DNA of 33,093 bases from Desmonostoc geniculatum HA4340-LM1 (GTDB lineage Bacteria > Cyanobacteriota > Cyanobacteriia > Cyanobacteriales > Nostocaceae): the NCBI GenBank assembly GCA_019359545.1, contig JAHHHB010000081.1, positions 1 to 33,093 of the forward strand, given 5' to 3'. Positions 19,701 through 26,169 of the stretch are shown piece by piece (the stretch's first letter is position 1; each line of letters begins with the position of its first letter). The notes below the pieces were generated by a model. The model did not search any database. It was given only the letters and a program-made list of their open reading frames with translations, and was not told the DNA's origin. Both the position numbers and the translations under genes were made by a program.

Positions 19701-20215
19701 TTGATAGTATTTTCATCTTGTCCTCTCAAGTCTAAAACCGCAATCTGATACGGAGATACCTGCTGGAGAATTTGTTGTTGACCATCTGGTAAAACTATAG
19801 CTCGGAGCATATCGTGACGCTTAATTAATTTTTGCAGCGCCCAATTTAATTTGTCCAAGTCTAAGTTGTGACAATCAATTTCATAGTAGCCGTGGTTAGC
19901 AACATTCCCTAGCTCTAATACCCCACTGCGTCCGACCCAAAAGGCTTGCTGCATATCAGTTAGGGGGAAGGGTTCGTAGCGCAACTCTGGTGATGGTACG
20001 ATTGCTGGTAAGGCTGTATCTTTAATGCTGTTGTGTTGTAAAAGTAAGAGAATTTCTGCTTTATGTTTTGCTAAGGATTCTTGTATTTCTGGCGTAATAA
20101 CTCCCTTTGAGGCACGAATACGCAGTTGGTTGGGGTTATTTTCATCAGTCCACAACTTTATACTTTGTTCAGAGAGTGTAACTAAAAGTTCGTTCAAAAG
20201 CACAGTTAAATTCAC
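16739..20215 (-). CDS. NRPS module TubC docking-Cy-A-PCP
   Basis: The start appears to be GTG at 20213-20215, but an AAAAGGAG sequence touches it, so the GTG at 20203 (11 bases from that site) is a good alternative. The protein is up to 1158 residues. Residues 1-60 resemble a TubC N-terminal docking domain, which receives a chain from a separate upstream protein. The Cy domain (about 75-510) has DLQVFDAWS near 217. The A domain (about 530-1020) has YTSGSTGLPKG near 690. The pocket read by eye is D-M-Y-N-F-G-V-L-W-K, related to but not equal to the cysteine code. The PCP serine is in ELGGNSL near 1084. The C-terminal 30 residues are charged and probably helical, a likely docking tail. As the first NRPS module it should join the aryl starter to a Cys-, Ser- or Thr-type residue and cyclise it to an azoline. 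Confidence 0.93.
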   Translation of the reverse strand: MNLTVLLNELLVTLSEQSIKLWTDENNPNQLRIRASKGVITPEIQESLAKHKAEILLLLQHNSIKDTALPAIVPSPELRYEPFPLTDMQQAFWVGRSGVLELGNVANHGYYEIDCHNLDLDKLNWALQKLIKRHDMLRAIVLPDGQQQILQQVSPYQIAVLDLRGQDENTIKNQLEAVRHHLSHQVLPADQWPLFEFRATQLNQERIRLHISYDLQVFDAWSLFRLFDEWFKLYQNPEVALLPLELSFRDYVIAEKSLENTELYRRSQEYWLSRLDDLPPPPKLPLAKNPKELKQHRCKRYDGRLEQTDWQQLKQRASQVSLTPSGVLLAAFAEILTLWSQTPLFTINLALFNRLPLHPQVNEILGDFTSVTLLAVDNSISDSFTDRCRRLQKQLWRDLEHRYFSGVRVVRELARKKGTAPSAMPVIFTSTLGFSSLGQETLTFSHFGELVCGISQASQAWMDIQVWEEKGILTFNWDVVEGLFPEGLIEDMFAAYGSFLKQLANSESAWLDTYRQLIPPAQLRCRDAVNAVTATIPDKLLHTLFAEQVQIRPEETAVISSQRTLTYEELDKLANQVGHRLRYLGVCPNQLVAIAMEKGWEQIVAVLGILNSGAAYLPIDPTLPKERLWYLFKNSEVQIVLTQSWLNEKLEWPENIQQICIDTKELANENNQALEPLQNSEDLAYVLYTSGSTGLPKGVMIAHRGVVNAVTYTNKFFDIRSNDRVLALTALHHDMSVYDIFGILAAGGTLIIPDAAATRDPAHWSELMLRENVTIWNSVPAMMEMWLESASDRPEILLPSWRWAFLGGDWISLTLPNRLNNLVNDVKVVSVGGPTETTLWNIWYPVVAVNPTWKSIPYGQPIANTKYYVLNEALEDCPVWVPGELCCAGVGIAKGYWRDQEKTDTKFLTHPRTGDRIYRTGDLGRYLPDGNIEFLGRVDFQIKIRGHRIEAGEIEAALQQHPSVRSAVITKRGKHNSQEHLVAYIVPEQKPAPTIEELRHFLSEKLPDYMLPSALIFLDALPLSANGKVDRRALLSSESLLEEFTVAYVPPTNHIEQTIVTVWQEVLELQKVGVNDNFFELGGNSLLIIKIFNNLRKILPNELECVSLTELYKYSTIRSFAKYLSSETQTSSLQQQKSELEQKIKMGNHRLKQMLKKR

Positions 20216-20360
20216 TCCTTTTCAAATAAGAATAATCAGTTGTTAAAGTAACTACAATAAATTATCCAGTATTGTGGGGTGGGGCGTATTGCCCGCCCAG
20301 CGAGACTAAGGAAGCCTTATACCAATTCTGTATCAAGATGCGCCATATATAAAGAAGAAT

Positions 20361-20394
20361 CGCATTCGCGCAGCGTCTCGTTAGAGAAGAGTGC
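20361..20394. repeat. Degenerate copy of GC-rich palindromic repeat
   Basis: The stretch reading CGCATTCGCGCAGCGTCTCG and onward is a diverged relative of the repeat core at 10261-10294, sharing the GCGTCTCGT-AGAGAAG kernel. It lies in the 249-base gap between the KASIII-like gene and the first NRPS. A 63-codon reading frame across this gap is mostly repeat DNA and is not credible as a gene. Confidence 0.6.
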
Positions 20395-20464
20395 AAAGAA
20401 AGAAAAATAAGAAGTAAAAAAATTTGGCGTAGCATCACAAAGCAAGTACCCAAAAATATAAAAT

Positions 20465-21991
20465 TTAAATTAAAACTTCTTCTGTATTTTGCTCTACTTC
20501 TAGGGACAATGATGCTTTTGACATAACTAGTTGTGATATTGCTAAACTTTCATGCAAAAATCTAGCAATTTCGCCAACGCTGTTATTTTGGAAAAACTTT
20601 TCCATCGGAACTTGTACCAGCAAATCATTATCAATTTTTTTTCTGAGTTCCAAGGCAACTAGTGAATCGATTAAGTATGCCAAAGATTGCTGGGAGTTGA
20701 GTTCGGCAATAGAAAGTTTTAGTAAATTGCTGATTGCTCGAATTAAATAATTTTCTAGGATTTGCTGGCGTTCGCTTGGTTGAGATGCCAGAATTTCTTC
20801 TCTTGAGAAAGATACTTTTTCTCTAACAAGGAGTTTTTCTGGTGATACATTATTTCCTACGGTTAGATGAATTCTTTCTTGCTCCTGAGTAACGCTAATT
20901 GGTGGAGTCGGCATTTGTCCGATCGCTACGTCACCCCAACGCATCACAGTTGCGGCTGCGGTAGCTGCGGCACCGTTAGTATAAACGAGTACTAAATCGT
21001 TTTCCTGGATTTTACCTGCAAGAACTCCGTGGTAAAGATTAGCGATCGCAATTACTGGCCCAATGTTTGCATAGCGCGGGTAGAGATTAATTGTGCGTTC
21101 TGGCTGGATATTTAACGCTTTTGTACAGAGACCAGCATACCAGGCTGTAGGCGTATTAAAAGCGAAAAAGTTGATTTGTTCAAGAGTTACGCCAGCAGCA
21201 GCGATTGCTCCATAGCAGGACTCACGAACAAAATCCACAGCTGTCTGTGCCAGCATATTTGCATTCTCTCCTGTCCGAGTGCAAATCCGGGGCTTCCCCT
21301 GTGGATCTGTTGTCAGTTCATGCAAGTATGCACCAGATGTAGCAGCAGTACTAACAATTTTAGTACCAAGGATTCCTTGAGTTGGTTTGAGCCAATCAAC
21401 TACAAAAGCTCCAGCACCATCGCCCATTGACCAAGAAAGCGTATCTTCTTCGTCTACAGTGTTAGAACCCATTTGGGAAACAACCACCAGGACATTACGG
21501 TAGATTCCAGCTTGCACTAAGGCGTGGGCATTCTGTAACGCCACCAAAGCACTTGAACAAGTTGATTCCAAATTCCATGCAGGACAACGCAGTTTTAATT
21601 GTTGAGCAAGATCGGAAGCATTTCCAGTGCCGACGTGTTCACAAAAGAGTGAACTCACAATCATCAGTTCGACATCATCAGCAGAAAGTTTTGCTGCTTC
21701 AAGGGCATCTTTGGCTGCTTGATATTCTAGTGTCAGCGATGACTCATTTAAACCAAGCACCCGTCGTTCAATGTTGCCTCGGAAGGGGTCTGACAAATAT
21801 GGTCTTACTGCCATTGACCAGATATCAAGCCCATTATTGGCAGTGCTAAAATCAACCAGACTAGAGGCTCTGGGAATTCTGGGCTTTGTTTGAGCAAACA
21901 ATCCAGGGTACTTATTTTGCCAGTATTCATTTGTACGGATGATACTGGGAAAGCTAAGTGCAAGTGAGCTAATACCTACTGAAGGATTCAT
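20465..21991 (-). CDS. KASIII-like acyltransferase/condensing enzyme fused to a carrier domain
   Basis: I place the start at ATG 21989-21991 (MNPSVGISSLALSFPSI), giving 508 residues; longer reading would overlap the upstream transferase gene. Residues 1 to about 370 have the thiolase fold of KASIII/HMG-CoA synthase-like enzymes. The nucleophile Cys is in NLESTCSSALVAL. By alignment to FabH the histidine of PHQAN is replaced by Asn (FAFNTPTAW), while the second-site Asn is kept (RYANIG). About residues 415-490 form a carrier domain with the serine in YLIDSLVALELRK, where GxDSL has become LIDSL. With the decarboxylation His missing, an acyl transfer or priming role looks more likely than Claisen condensation. 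It sits between the starter-supply genes and the first NRPS, whose TubC docking domain expects a carrier partner, so this protein may hand the aryl starter to the assembly line. Confidence 0.85.
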   Translation of the reverse strand: MNPSVGISSLALSFPSIIRTNEYWQNKYPGLFAQTKPRIPRASSLVDFSTANNGLDIWSMAVRPYLSDPFRGNIERRVLGLNESSLTLEYQAAKDALEAAKLSADDVELMIVSSLFCEHVGTGNASDLAQQLKLRCPAWNLESTCSSALVALQNAHALVQAGIYRNVLVVVSQMGSNTVDEEDTLSWSMGDGAGAFVVDWLKPTQGILGTKIVSTAATSGAYLHELTTDPQGKPRICTRTGENANMLAQTAVDFVRESCYGAIAAAGVTLEQINFFAFNTPTAWYAGLCTKALNIQPERTINLYPRYANIGPVIAIANLYHGVLAGKIQENDLVLVYTNGAAATAAATVMRWGDVAIGQMPTPPISVTQEQERIHLTVGNNVSPEKLLVREKVSFSREEILASQPSERQQILENYLIRAISNLLKLSIAELNSQQSLAYLIDSLVALELRKKIDNDLLVQVPMEKFFQNNSVGEIARFLHESLAISQLVMSKASLSLEVEQNTEEVLI

Positions 21992-22019
21992 CAGAATTGT
22001 CAAGGTAAAGAGGATATTT

Positions 22020-22433
22020 TCAACAGATGGAACCAAGAGCGATCGCACTTGCAGCGGCATAAGACGATGTATGGCTAATGCTGACAAGCCATTTTTCAAC
22101 TCCAAGGGTGGCGGCAAGATTTTGACATTTGCCGTACAGCACTACTGATGGTTCACCTGTTGATAATCTTTGAATTTCTATATCGAGCCAAGAACAGTCT
22201 TGATTGGATGCTCTACCAAGAGCTTTGAGTACTGCTTCTTTAGCGACAAAACGACCAGCGAGGTACTGAATACGGTTGACGCTAGTTATGGAAGTGTTAG
22301 ACTCAGTAGCTGTGAAACAACGGATTGCAAAGTTTTCCGAGCCTTGTTCTATGAGTTCTTTGATGTGGGGAATTGCCACAATATCTATACCATAACCAAC
22401 GATACTGAGGATTTCGGATGCACAGTTTTGCAT
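22020..22433 (-). CDS. AcpS-type 4'-phosphopantetheinyl transferase
   Basis: This is a small AcpS-family enzyme of about 137 residues. It has the metal-binding GYGIDIV motif near the N-terminus, the RFVAKEAVLKALG helix in the middle, and SISHTSSYAAASAIA at the C-terminus, all in the expected order. I choose ATG 22431-22433 because AAAGGAC lies about 8 bases upstream; a TTG codon directly before it is less likely. It begins about 11 bases after the salicylate synthase stop and ends 28 bases before the KASIII-ACP start, so it is part of the operon. It should convert apo carriers (the fused ACP, discrete ACPs or PCPs) to the holo form. It is one of two such enzymes here. Confidence 0.9.
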   Translation of the reverse strand: MQNCASEILSIVGYGIDIVAIPHIKELIEQGSENFAIRCFTATESNTSITSVNRIQYLAGRFVAKEAVLKALGRASNQDCSWLDIEIQRLSTGEPSVVLYGKCQNLAATLGVEKWLVSISHTSSYAAASAIALGSIC

Positions 22434-22444
22434 CAATTTGTCCT

Positions 22445-23767
22445 TTACGATTCAAAAACAAGGTTAGTCAACATGGTGTTCATCTTATTCACCGATTCCA
22501 TATACTCTTTTTCGGGAATTGATTCGGCGACGATACCGGCTCCAGCATTTAAAGAAATACAGTTACCGTATTGATAAACTGAACGAATGGCGATCGCTAA
22601 ATCTGCTGTACCATTGCTATCGACCCAACCAATACTACCGGCATAAATTCCTCTAGGCTCGTTTTCTAGACGCTCGATCCATTCTAGGGCTTGTGCTTTA
22701 TCAATCCCAGAAACTGTAATCCCTGGAAACAATACCTTCAAAGCATCCCATAGGGTATTCCCAGGCTTGAGTTGTCCACCAACTTTAGATGATAGGTGCT
22801 GCACACATCGGTACTTTTTCACCTCCATAAAATTAAAAATCTGAACCGTTCCTGGTAAACAAAGTGAGGACATCTCACTTTGGGCTAGCCAGACAGAGAG
22901 TGCATGTTCTTTCACCTCTTTAGCATCAGTGAATAGTTCGCGGCTGAAGCGAGAATCTTCTTCTAAGGTTTCACCACGGGGACGAGTTCCTGCAAGCGGA
23001 TTGGTTACAATAGAACCATCTTCATAGACTTCCATGAGAGTTTCAGGACTAAAGCCGACTGCACTGACATCGCCTAATTTCAGACAATATGAACGTGCAG
23101 AATTATTAGCTTTTGCAGCCAAAACGTAAGTTCCTAAAATGTCCAAATCATTAGTAATTTTTAACGAACGTGAGATAATGGCTTTGTGTAACTCTGCTCT
23201 TTGAATTGCGTCAATTAAATTCTTGATCCGTTCTTGGTAAATTTCGCTTTCAGCAGAATTTACTGTTAGGGATGCTGGGGTATAATCTGGTAATTGACTG
23301 TCAATCAATAAAATTTCTCGTATTTGCTCTATTGACTTGGTTCTTCTAACATATATTCCTTCTTGTGTAAATCTAAGTTCAGTTTCTGGAATTAAAAAAT
23401 ATAAAAGTTCCTGTGGGATGGCTTTGGAGTATGAAGAATAAAAACGAGCTATATCAAATGCAATATAACCATAGGCTGTCCAATTCTCAATCAGCAGAGA
23501 TGACAACATTTTTTCTACTTGTTGCAAAGGCTCGCTCACTGGTTCCGAGTAAGAATTGTCTATGGTTTTCAGCGAAACAAAATCTTGAGAAACTGTCACT
23601 TTGACTAACTCATTTCCAGCAATCCGAACTTCATTTTTCCCTTCATACATCACATAGTTAGAAATAATACCAGCTTGCAGGAGATTTTGTAAAACAACTA
23701 TGGGATTCTTTTTAATTGGGATAAATTTCTCTTGATATTTGATTATCGGCTTTAATTCCACTACCAT
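22445..23767 (-). CDS. Salicylate synthase (MbtI/Irp9-type chorismate-utilising enzyme)
   Basis: This 440-residue protein matches Irp9 and MbtI in length and layout. The chorismate-binding core shows KAIISRSL, FSPETLMEV, NPLAGTRPRG, the E-rich KEVKEHALSV helix, VQHLSSKVGG and LFPGITVSGIDKAQA. The SGIxK ending and the adjacent PRGIYAGSIGW block are those of salicylate synthases more than of plain isochorismate synthases. The likely reaction is chorismate to isochorismate to salicylate plus pyruvate, Mg-dependent. No separate pyruvate lyase (PchB-like) gene is seen, which fits a bifunctional enzyme. The start ATG 23765-23767 has a strong Shine-Dalgarno site. The aryl ligase gene lies 24 bases upstream and is the obvious next user of the salicylate. 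Confidence 0.92.
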   Translation of the reverse strand: MVVELKPIIKYQEKFIPIKKNPIVVLQNLLQAGIISNYVMYEGKNEVRIAGNELVKVTVSQDFVSLKTIDNSYSEPVSEPLQQVEKMLSSLLIENWTAYGYIAFDIARFYSSYSKAIPQELLYFLIPETELRFTQEGIYVRRTKSIEQIREILLIDSQLPDYTPASLTVNSAESEIYQERIKNLIDAIQRAELHKAIISRSLKITNDLDILGTYVLAAKANNSARSYCLKLGDVSAVGFSPETLMEVYEDGSIVTNPLAGTRPRGETLEEDSRFSRELFTDAKEVKEHALSVWLAQSEMSSLCLPGTVQIFNFMEVKKYRCVQHLSSKVGGQLKPGNTLWDALKVLFPGITVSGIDKAQALEWIERLENEPRGIYAGSIGWVDSNGTADLAIAIRSVYQYGNCISLNAGAGIVAESIPEKEYMESVNKMNTMLTNLVFES

Positions 23768-23774
23768 AATTTTG

Positions 23775-23781
23775 CTCCTTT
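23775..23781 (-). promoter_or_regulatory. Ribosome binding site of the salicylate synthase gene
   Basis: The minus strand reads AAAGGAG seven bases before the ATG at 23767. It is the best Shine-Dalgarno sequence I saw in the cluster and supports that start. Confidence 0.75.
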
Positions 23782-23791
23782 GGGATAACTT

Positions 23792-25351
23792 TTACAGACT
23801 TATGTGTGCAGCTATTTGGTTTTTCTTGATTGATTGACGGTGAATTTTGCCAGTGGAGGTACGCGGCAATTGATCCAAAAAATAAATTGCTTTTGGAGCC
23901 TTAAAATGAGGTAACTGCTGTTTGGCAAATGTCCGAATGCTATCTTCTACTTCTGGTGTTGGTTTGTGTCCTGGCTTTAAACTGACATAAGCAACAACCT
24001 GAGTTAACTGTTCACCATTTTTAGACTCAGGTGCGATCGCTACCTCAAGCACCTGAGGATGTTGATGTATGATCTCCTCAATTTCCAAAGGTGATATCCA
24101 CTGACCATTGACTTTAAACAGGTCATCGTTACGACCCATAAACCAGAAATAACCGTCACTGTCACGCAGATATTTGTCTCCGGTTCGCATAGTGTTCCCG
24201 TAAATCACTTTGCGCGTCTGTTGCAAACGGTTCCAGTATCCCAACATCAGACTCTCTCCACTGACTTGCAAGTTACCCATCTTGCCATCTGGACACTTGA
24301 AACCATCTTCGTCAAGAACTTGGACATCATAACCAGGAACAGGGAGTCCAGAACTACCTGGTTTAGATTTTCCTATTTGATTAGAAAGGAAAATGTGTAA
24401 AAACTCGGTAGTTCCAATTCCCTCACAAATTTCTAGGTGATAAGTATCTTGCCATTTTTGCCAAGTACTTTTAGGCAGTTGTTCAGCAGCAGATACACAT
24501 AAACGTAGAGACGAGACATCTAATGGAGAGATATCGCCCACAGCGAGAATGCTTGCATAGGCGCTGGGTATGCCAAATAGAAGCGTCGGTCGATAACGAT
24601 GGATATCAGCAATGATGTCAAAAGCATTGTTGGCATCAGACAATATCGCAGATGCGCCAACTGACATGGGCATATATAGAGTATTTCCCAGACCGTAGGC
24701 AAAGGACATCTTCGCAACTGAATAGGCCGTGTCACCCTCGTGGAAACCAAGTATGGACATACCATATTGTTTTGCACAAACCACCATACTTTGATGTGCG
24801 TGAATCACCCCTTTTGGTCGTCCTGTACTACCGGAGGTGTAAAGCCAGAAGGCTGGTTCGTCACGAGAGGTTTCGGTGCAAGTTAGCAGTTCGTCTTGCT
24901 GATTCAACAAGGATATAAATGGGTTTTCTCCATCTACAAGTAGAATATGGTGCAAGAACTGAGATTGAATGGGAGCTAGTTTCTCTTGCCACTCTTGAGT
25001 AGTCAGCAAGATTTGAGCGCGTGAATCTTGCAATATGTATTGAATATCTTCAATGGTGCAGGCGGTATTAATTGGAACTGGGACAGCACCCAGCCACATA
25101 GCACCCCAAAAGCCAAAGACAAACTCTGGTGTGTCTGGCAATAAAATCGCTATGCGGTTTTCCCGTGCTAATTTCAAATTAGAGAGTAATTTAGCACTGC
25201 GTTTGACACAACTGCTTACTTGCTTGTAAGTGTATGTCTGATCTTGATAGTAAAAGGCTATTTTCTCACTACGTGTTGAGGTCAAGTTTGCTTCTATCAA
25301 GTGAGCTGCAACGTTAAAGATATCAGGCACATTTTCAGAAATATTGTCCAT
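23792..25351 (-). CDS. Aryl acid ligase (benzoate-CoA ligase-like AMP-forming enzyme)
   Basis: This 519-residue ANL-superfamily protein has YTSGSTGRPKGVIHAH (near 170), GIGTTEFLHIF as the A5-type core, MRTGDKY and the C-terminal catalytic Lys in RTSTGKIHRQ (near 505). The stretch around MSFAYGLGNTLYMPMSVG is typical of the benzoate-CoA ligase group, rather than of the DhbE/YbtE group usual in phenolic siderophore pathways. Next to a salicylate synthase the substrate is most likely salicylate. The product could be salicyl-AMP transferred to a carrier, or salicyl-CoA used by the KASIII-like protein. The start ATG 25349-25351 follows an AAGGA site. The gene sits between a phosphopantetheinyl transferase and the salicylate synthase in one operon. 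Confidence 0.88.
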   Translation of the reverse strand: MDNISENVPDIFNVAAHLIEANLTSTRSEKIAFYYQDQTYTYKQVSSCVKRSAKLLSNLKLARENRIAILLPDTPEFVFGFWGAMWLGAVPVPINTACTIEDIQYILQDSRAQILLTTQEWQEKLAPIQSQFLHHILLVDGENPFISLLNQQDELLTCTETSRDEPAFWLYTSGSTGRPKGVIHAHQSMVVCAKQYGMSILGFHEGDTAYSVAKMSFAYGLGNTLYMPMSVGASAILSDANNAFDIIADIHRYRPTLLFGIPSAYASILAVGDISPLDVSSLRLCVSAAEQLPKSTWQKWQDTYHLEICEGIGTTEFLHIFLSNQIGKSKPGSSGLPVPGYDVQVLDEDGFKCPDGKMGNLQVSGESLMLGYWNRLQQTRKVIYGNTMRTGDKYLRDSDGYFWFMGRNDDLFKVNGQWISPLEIEEIIHQHPQVLEVAIAPESKNGEQLTQVVAYVSLKPGHKPTPEVEDSIRTFAKQQLPHFKAPKAIYFLDQLPRTSTGKIHRQSIKKNQIAAHISL

Positions 25352-25377
25352 TGGACTTTCCTTTTTAACTCAATGGT

Positions 25378-25803
25378 TTACTGAGCGAGGACGTGTACCA
25401 ATATGTGTTGATCCCAATGACACCAACTTGCTAACCAGTTGCATATACCAAGCCTTTGCGCTTGAACATTGGCTTTTCCAGATAAATGAATTATCAATTG
25501 TTTATGTGTAATCTTTGCTTCAATTTCATTCCAATCAATGCCAACTAGTCCTGTTCCTAGAGCTTTTCCCACGGCTTCTTTAGTGGCAAAGCAGATTGTA
25601 AAACATTCGTAGTGATCGCTATCACTAGCTAATTGGCAAGTGTCTATTTCACAAGGAGTGAACAATAGAGTTAGAGTCTGGCGATCGTAGCGGTCAATCA
25701 GTTTGGCAATTCTATATATGGGTGTGATGTCTACACCCAATCCTCTGATTTCTGTTGACCATTTACGTTCATAAAAAAGCTTTAGATTGCTACTTTCTAG
25801 CAT
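25378..25803 (-). CDS. Second AcpS-type phosphopantetheinyl transferase
   Basis: This 141-residue protein has the AcpS signatures GLGVDITPI (metal-binding Asp) and CFATKEAVGKALGTG, followed by WNEIEAKI. The C-terminal SHT motif of the family is altered to WCHWDQHILVHVLA, keeping the His. It is more diverged than the other transferase in this cluster and shares little with it beyond the motifs, so it is unlikely to be a recent duplicate. It begins 57 bases after the discrete ACP gene and ends 26 bases before the ligase gene, which suggests it activates that ACP. Loss of activity cannot be excluded. Confidence 0.85.
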   Translation of the reverse strand: MLESSNLKLFYERKWSTEIRGLGVDITPIYRIAKLIDRYDRQTLTLLFTPCEIDTCQLASDSDHYECFTICFATKEAVGKALGTGLVGIDWNEIEAKITHKQLIIHLSGKANVQAQRLGICNWLASWCHWDQHILVHVLAQ

Positions 25804-25860
25804 TATCCCATAATATCAGTTATTTTGAACTTGTTGTGTCGAATAATTAATTCCCGTTAT

Positions 25861-26169
25861 TTATAATTTATCGGGATCAAATTTCTCTTCTTTGTGAGGA
25901 TTAGCTAGCACAGCAGTCTCGACTAAATGATGAAGTTGAGCTAATGTCATATCCTGACGAGTTTCTAATTTGACGTTAATCCCCAGTTGACGCTTTAGTT
26001 CCAAAGCAATTTCTACCGTTTCGGTGGAGTCAAGCTGTAGATCCTTATGTAGTAAAGTATCTTGATGAAGTGAGCCTTTTGGAATGCCTAAGTTATAAAG
26101 TATTGTTGTGAGAGTATCAATCAAACACAAGTTTTCTCTAAATGTATGCTCCATATTCAACAAATTCAT
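25861..26169 (-). CDS. Discrete acyl carrier protein
   Basis: This 102-residue carrier protein has the phosphopantetheine site in DLQLDSTETVEIALELK and the usual helix pattern before and after it. Two ATG codons are possible (26167-26169 and 26152-26154); neither has a strong ribosome binding site. Either start lies inside the 3' end of the ParB-like gene (overlap up to 32 bases), so translation is probably coupled. The C-terminal tail (NPHKEEKFDPDKL) is charged and could dock to a partner. Because the next genes are a phosphopantetheinyl transferase, an aryl ligase and salicylate synthase, the best guess is an aryl carrier holding salicylate. It may instead feed the KASIII-ACP protein. Confidence 0.87.
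   Translation of the reverse strand: MNLLNMEHTFRENLCLIDTLTTILYNLGIPKGSLHQDTLLHKDLQLDSTETVEIALELKRQLGINVKLETRQDMTLAQLHHLVETAVLANPHKEEKFDPDKL

Noticed and set aside
20262..20453. A 63-codon open frame between the KASIII-like gene and the first NRPS
   Set aside because: It runs through interspersed repeat DNA, has no recognisable domain or ribosome binding site, and its composition is that of intergenic sequence.
22005..22117. Longer start for the KASIII-like gene, up to 22117
   Set aside because: It would overlap the phosphopantetheinyl transferase gene by about 100 bases and add sequence unlike any KASIII N-terminus; ATG 21991 fits the family start.
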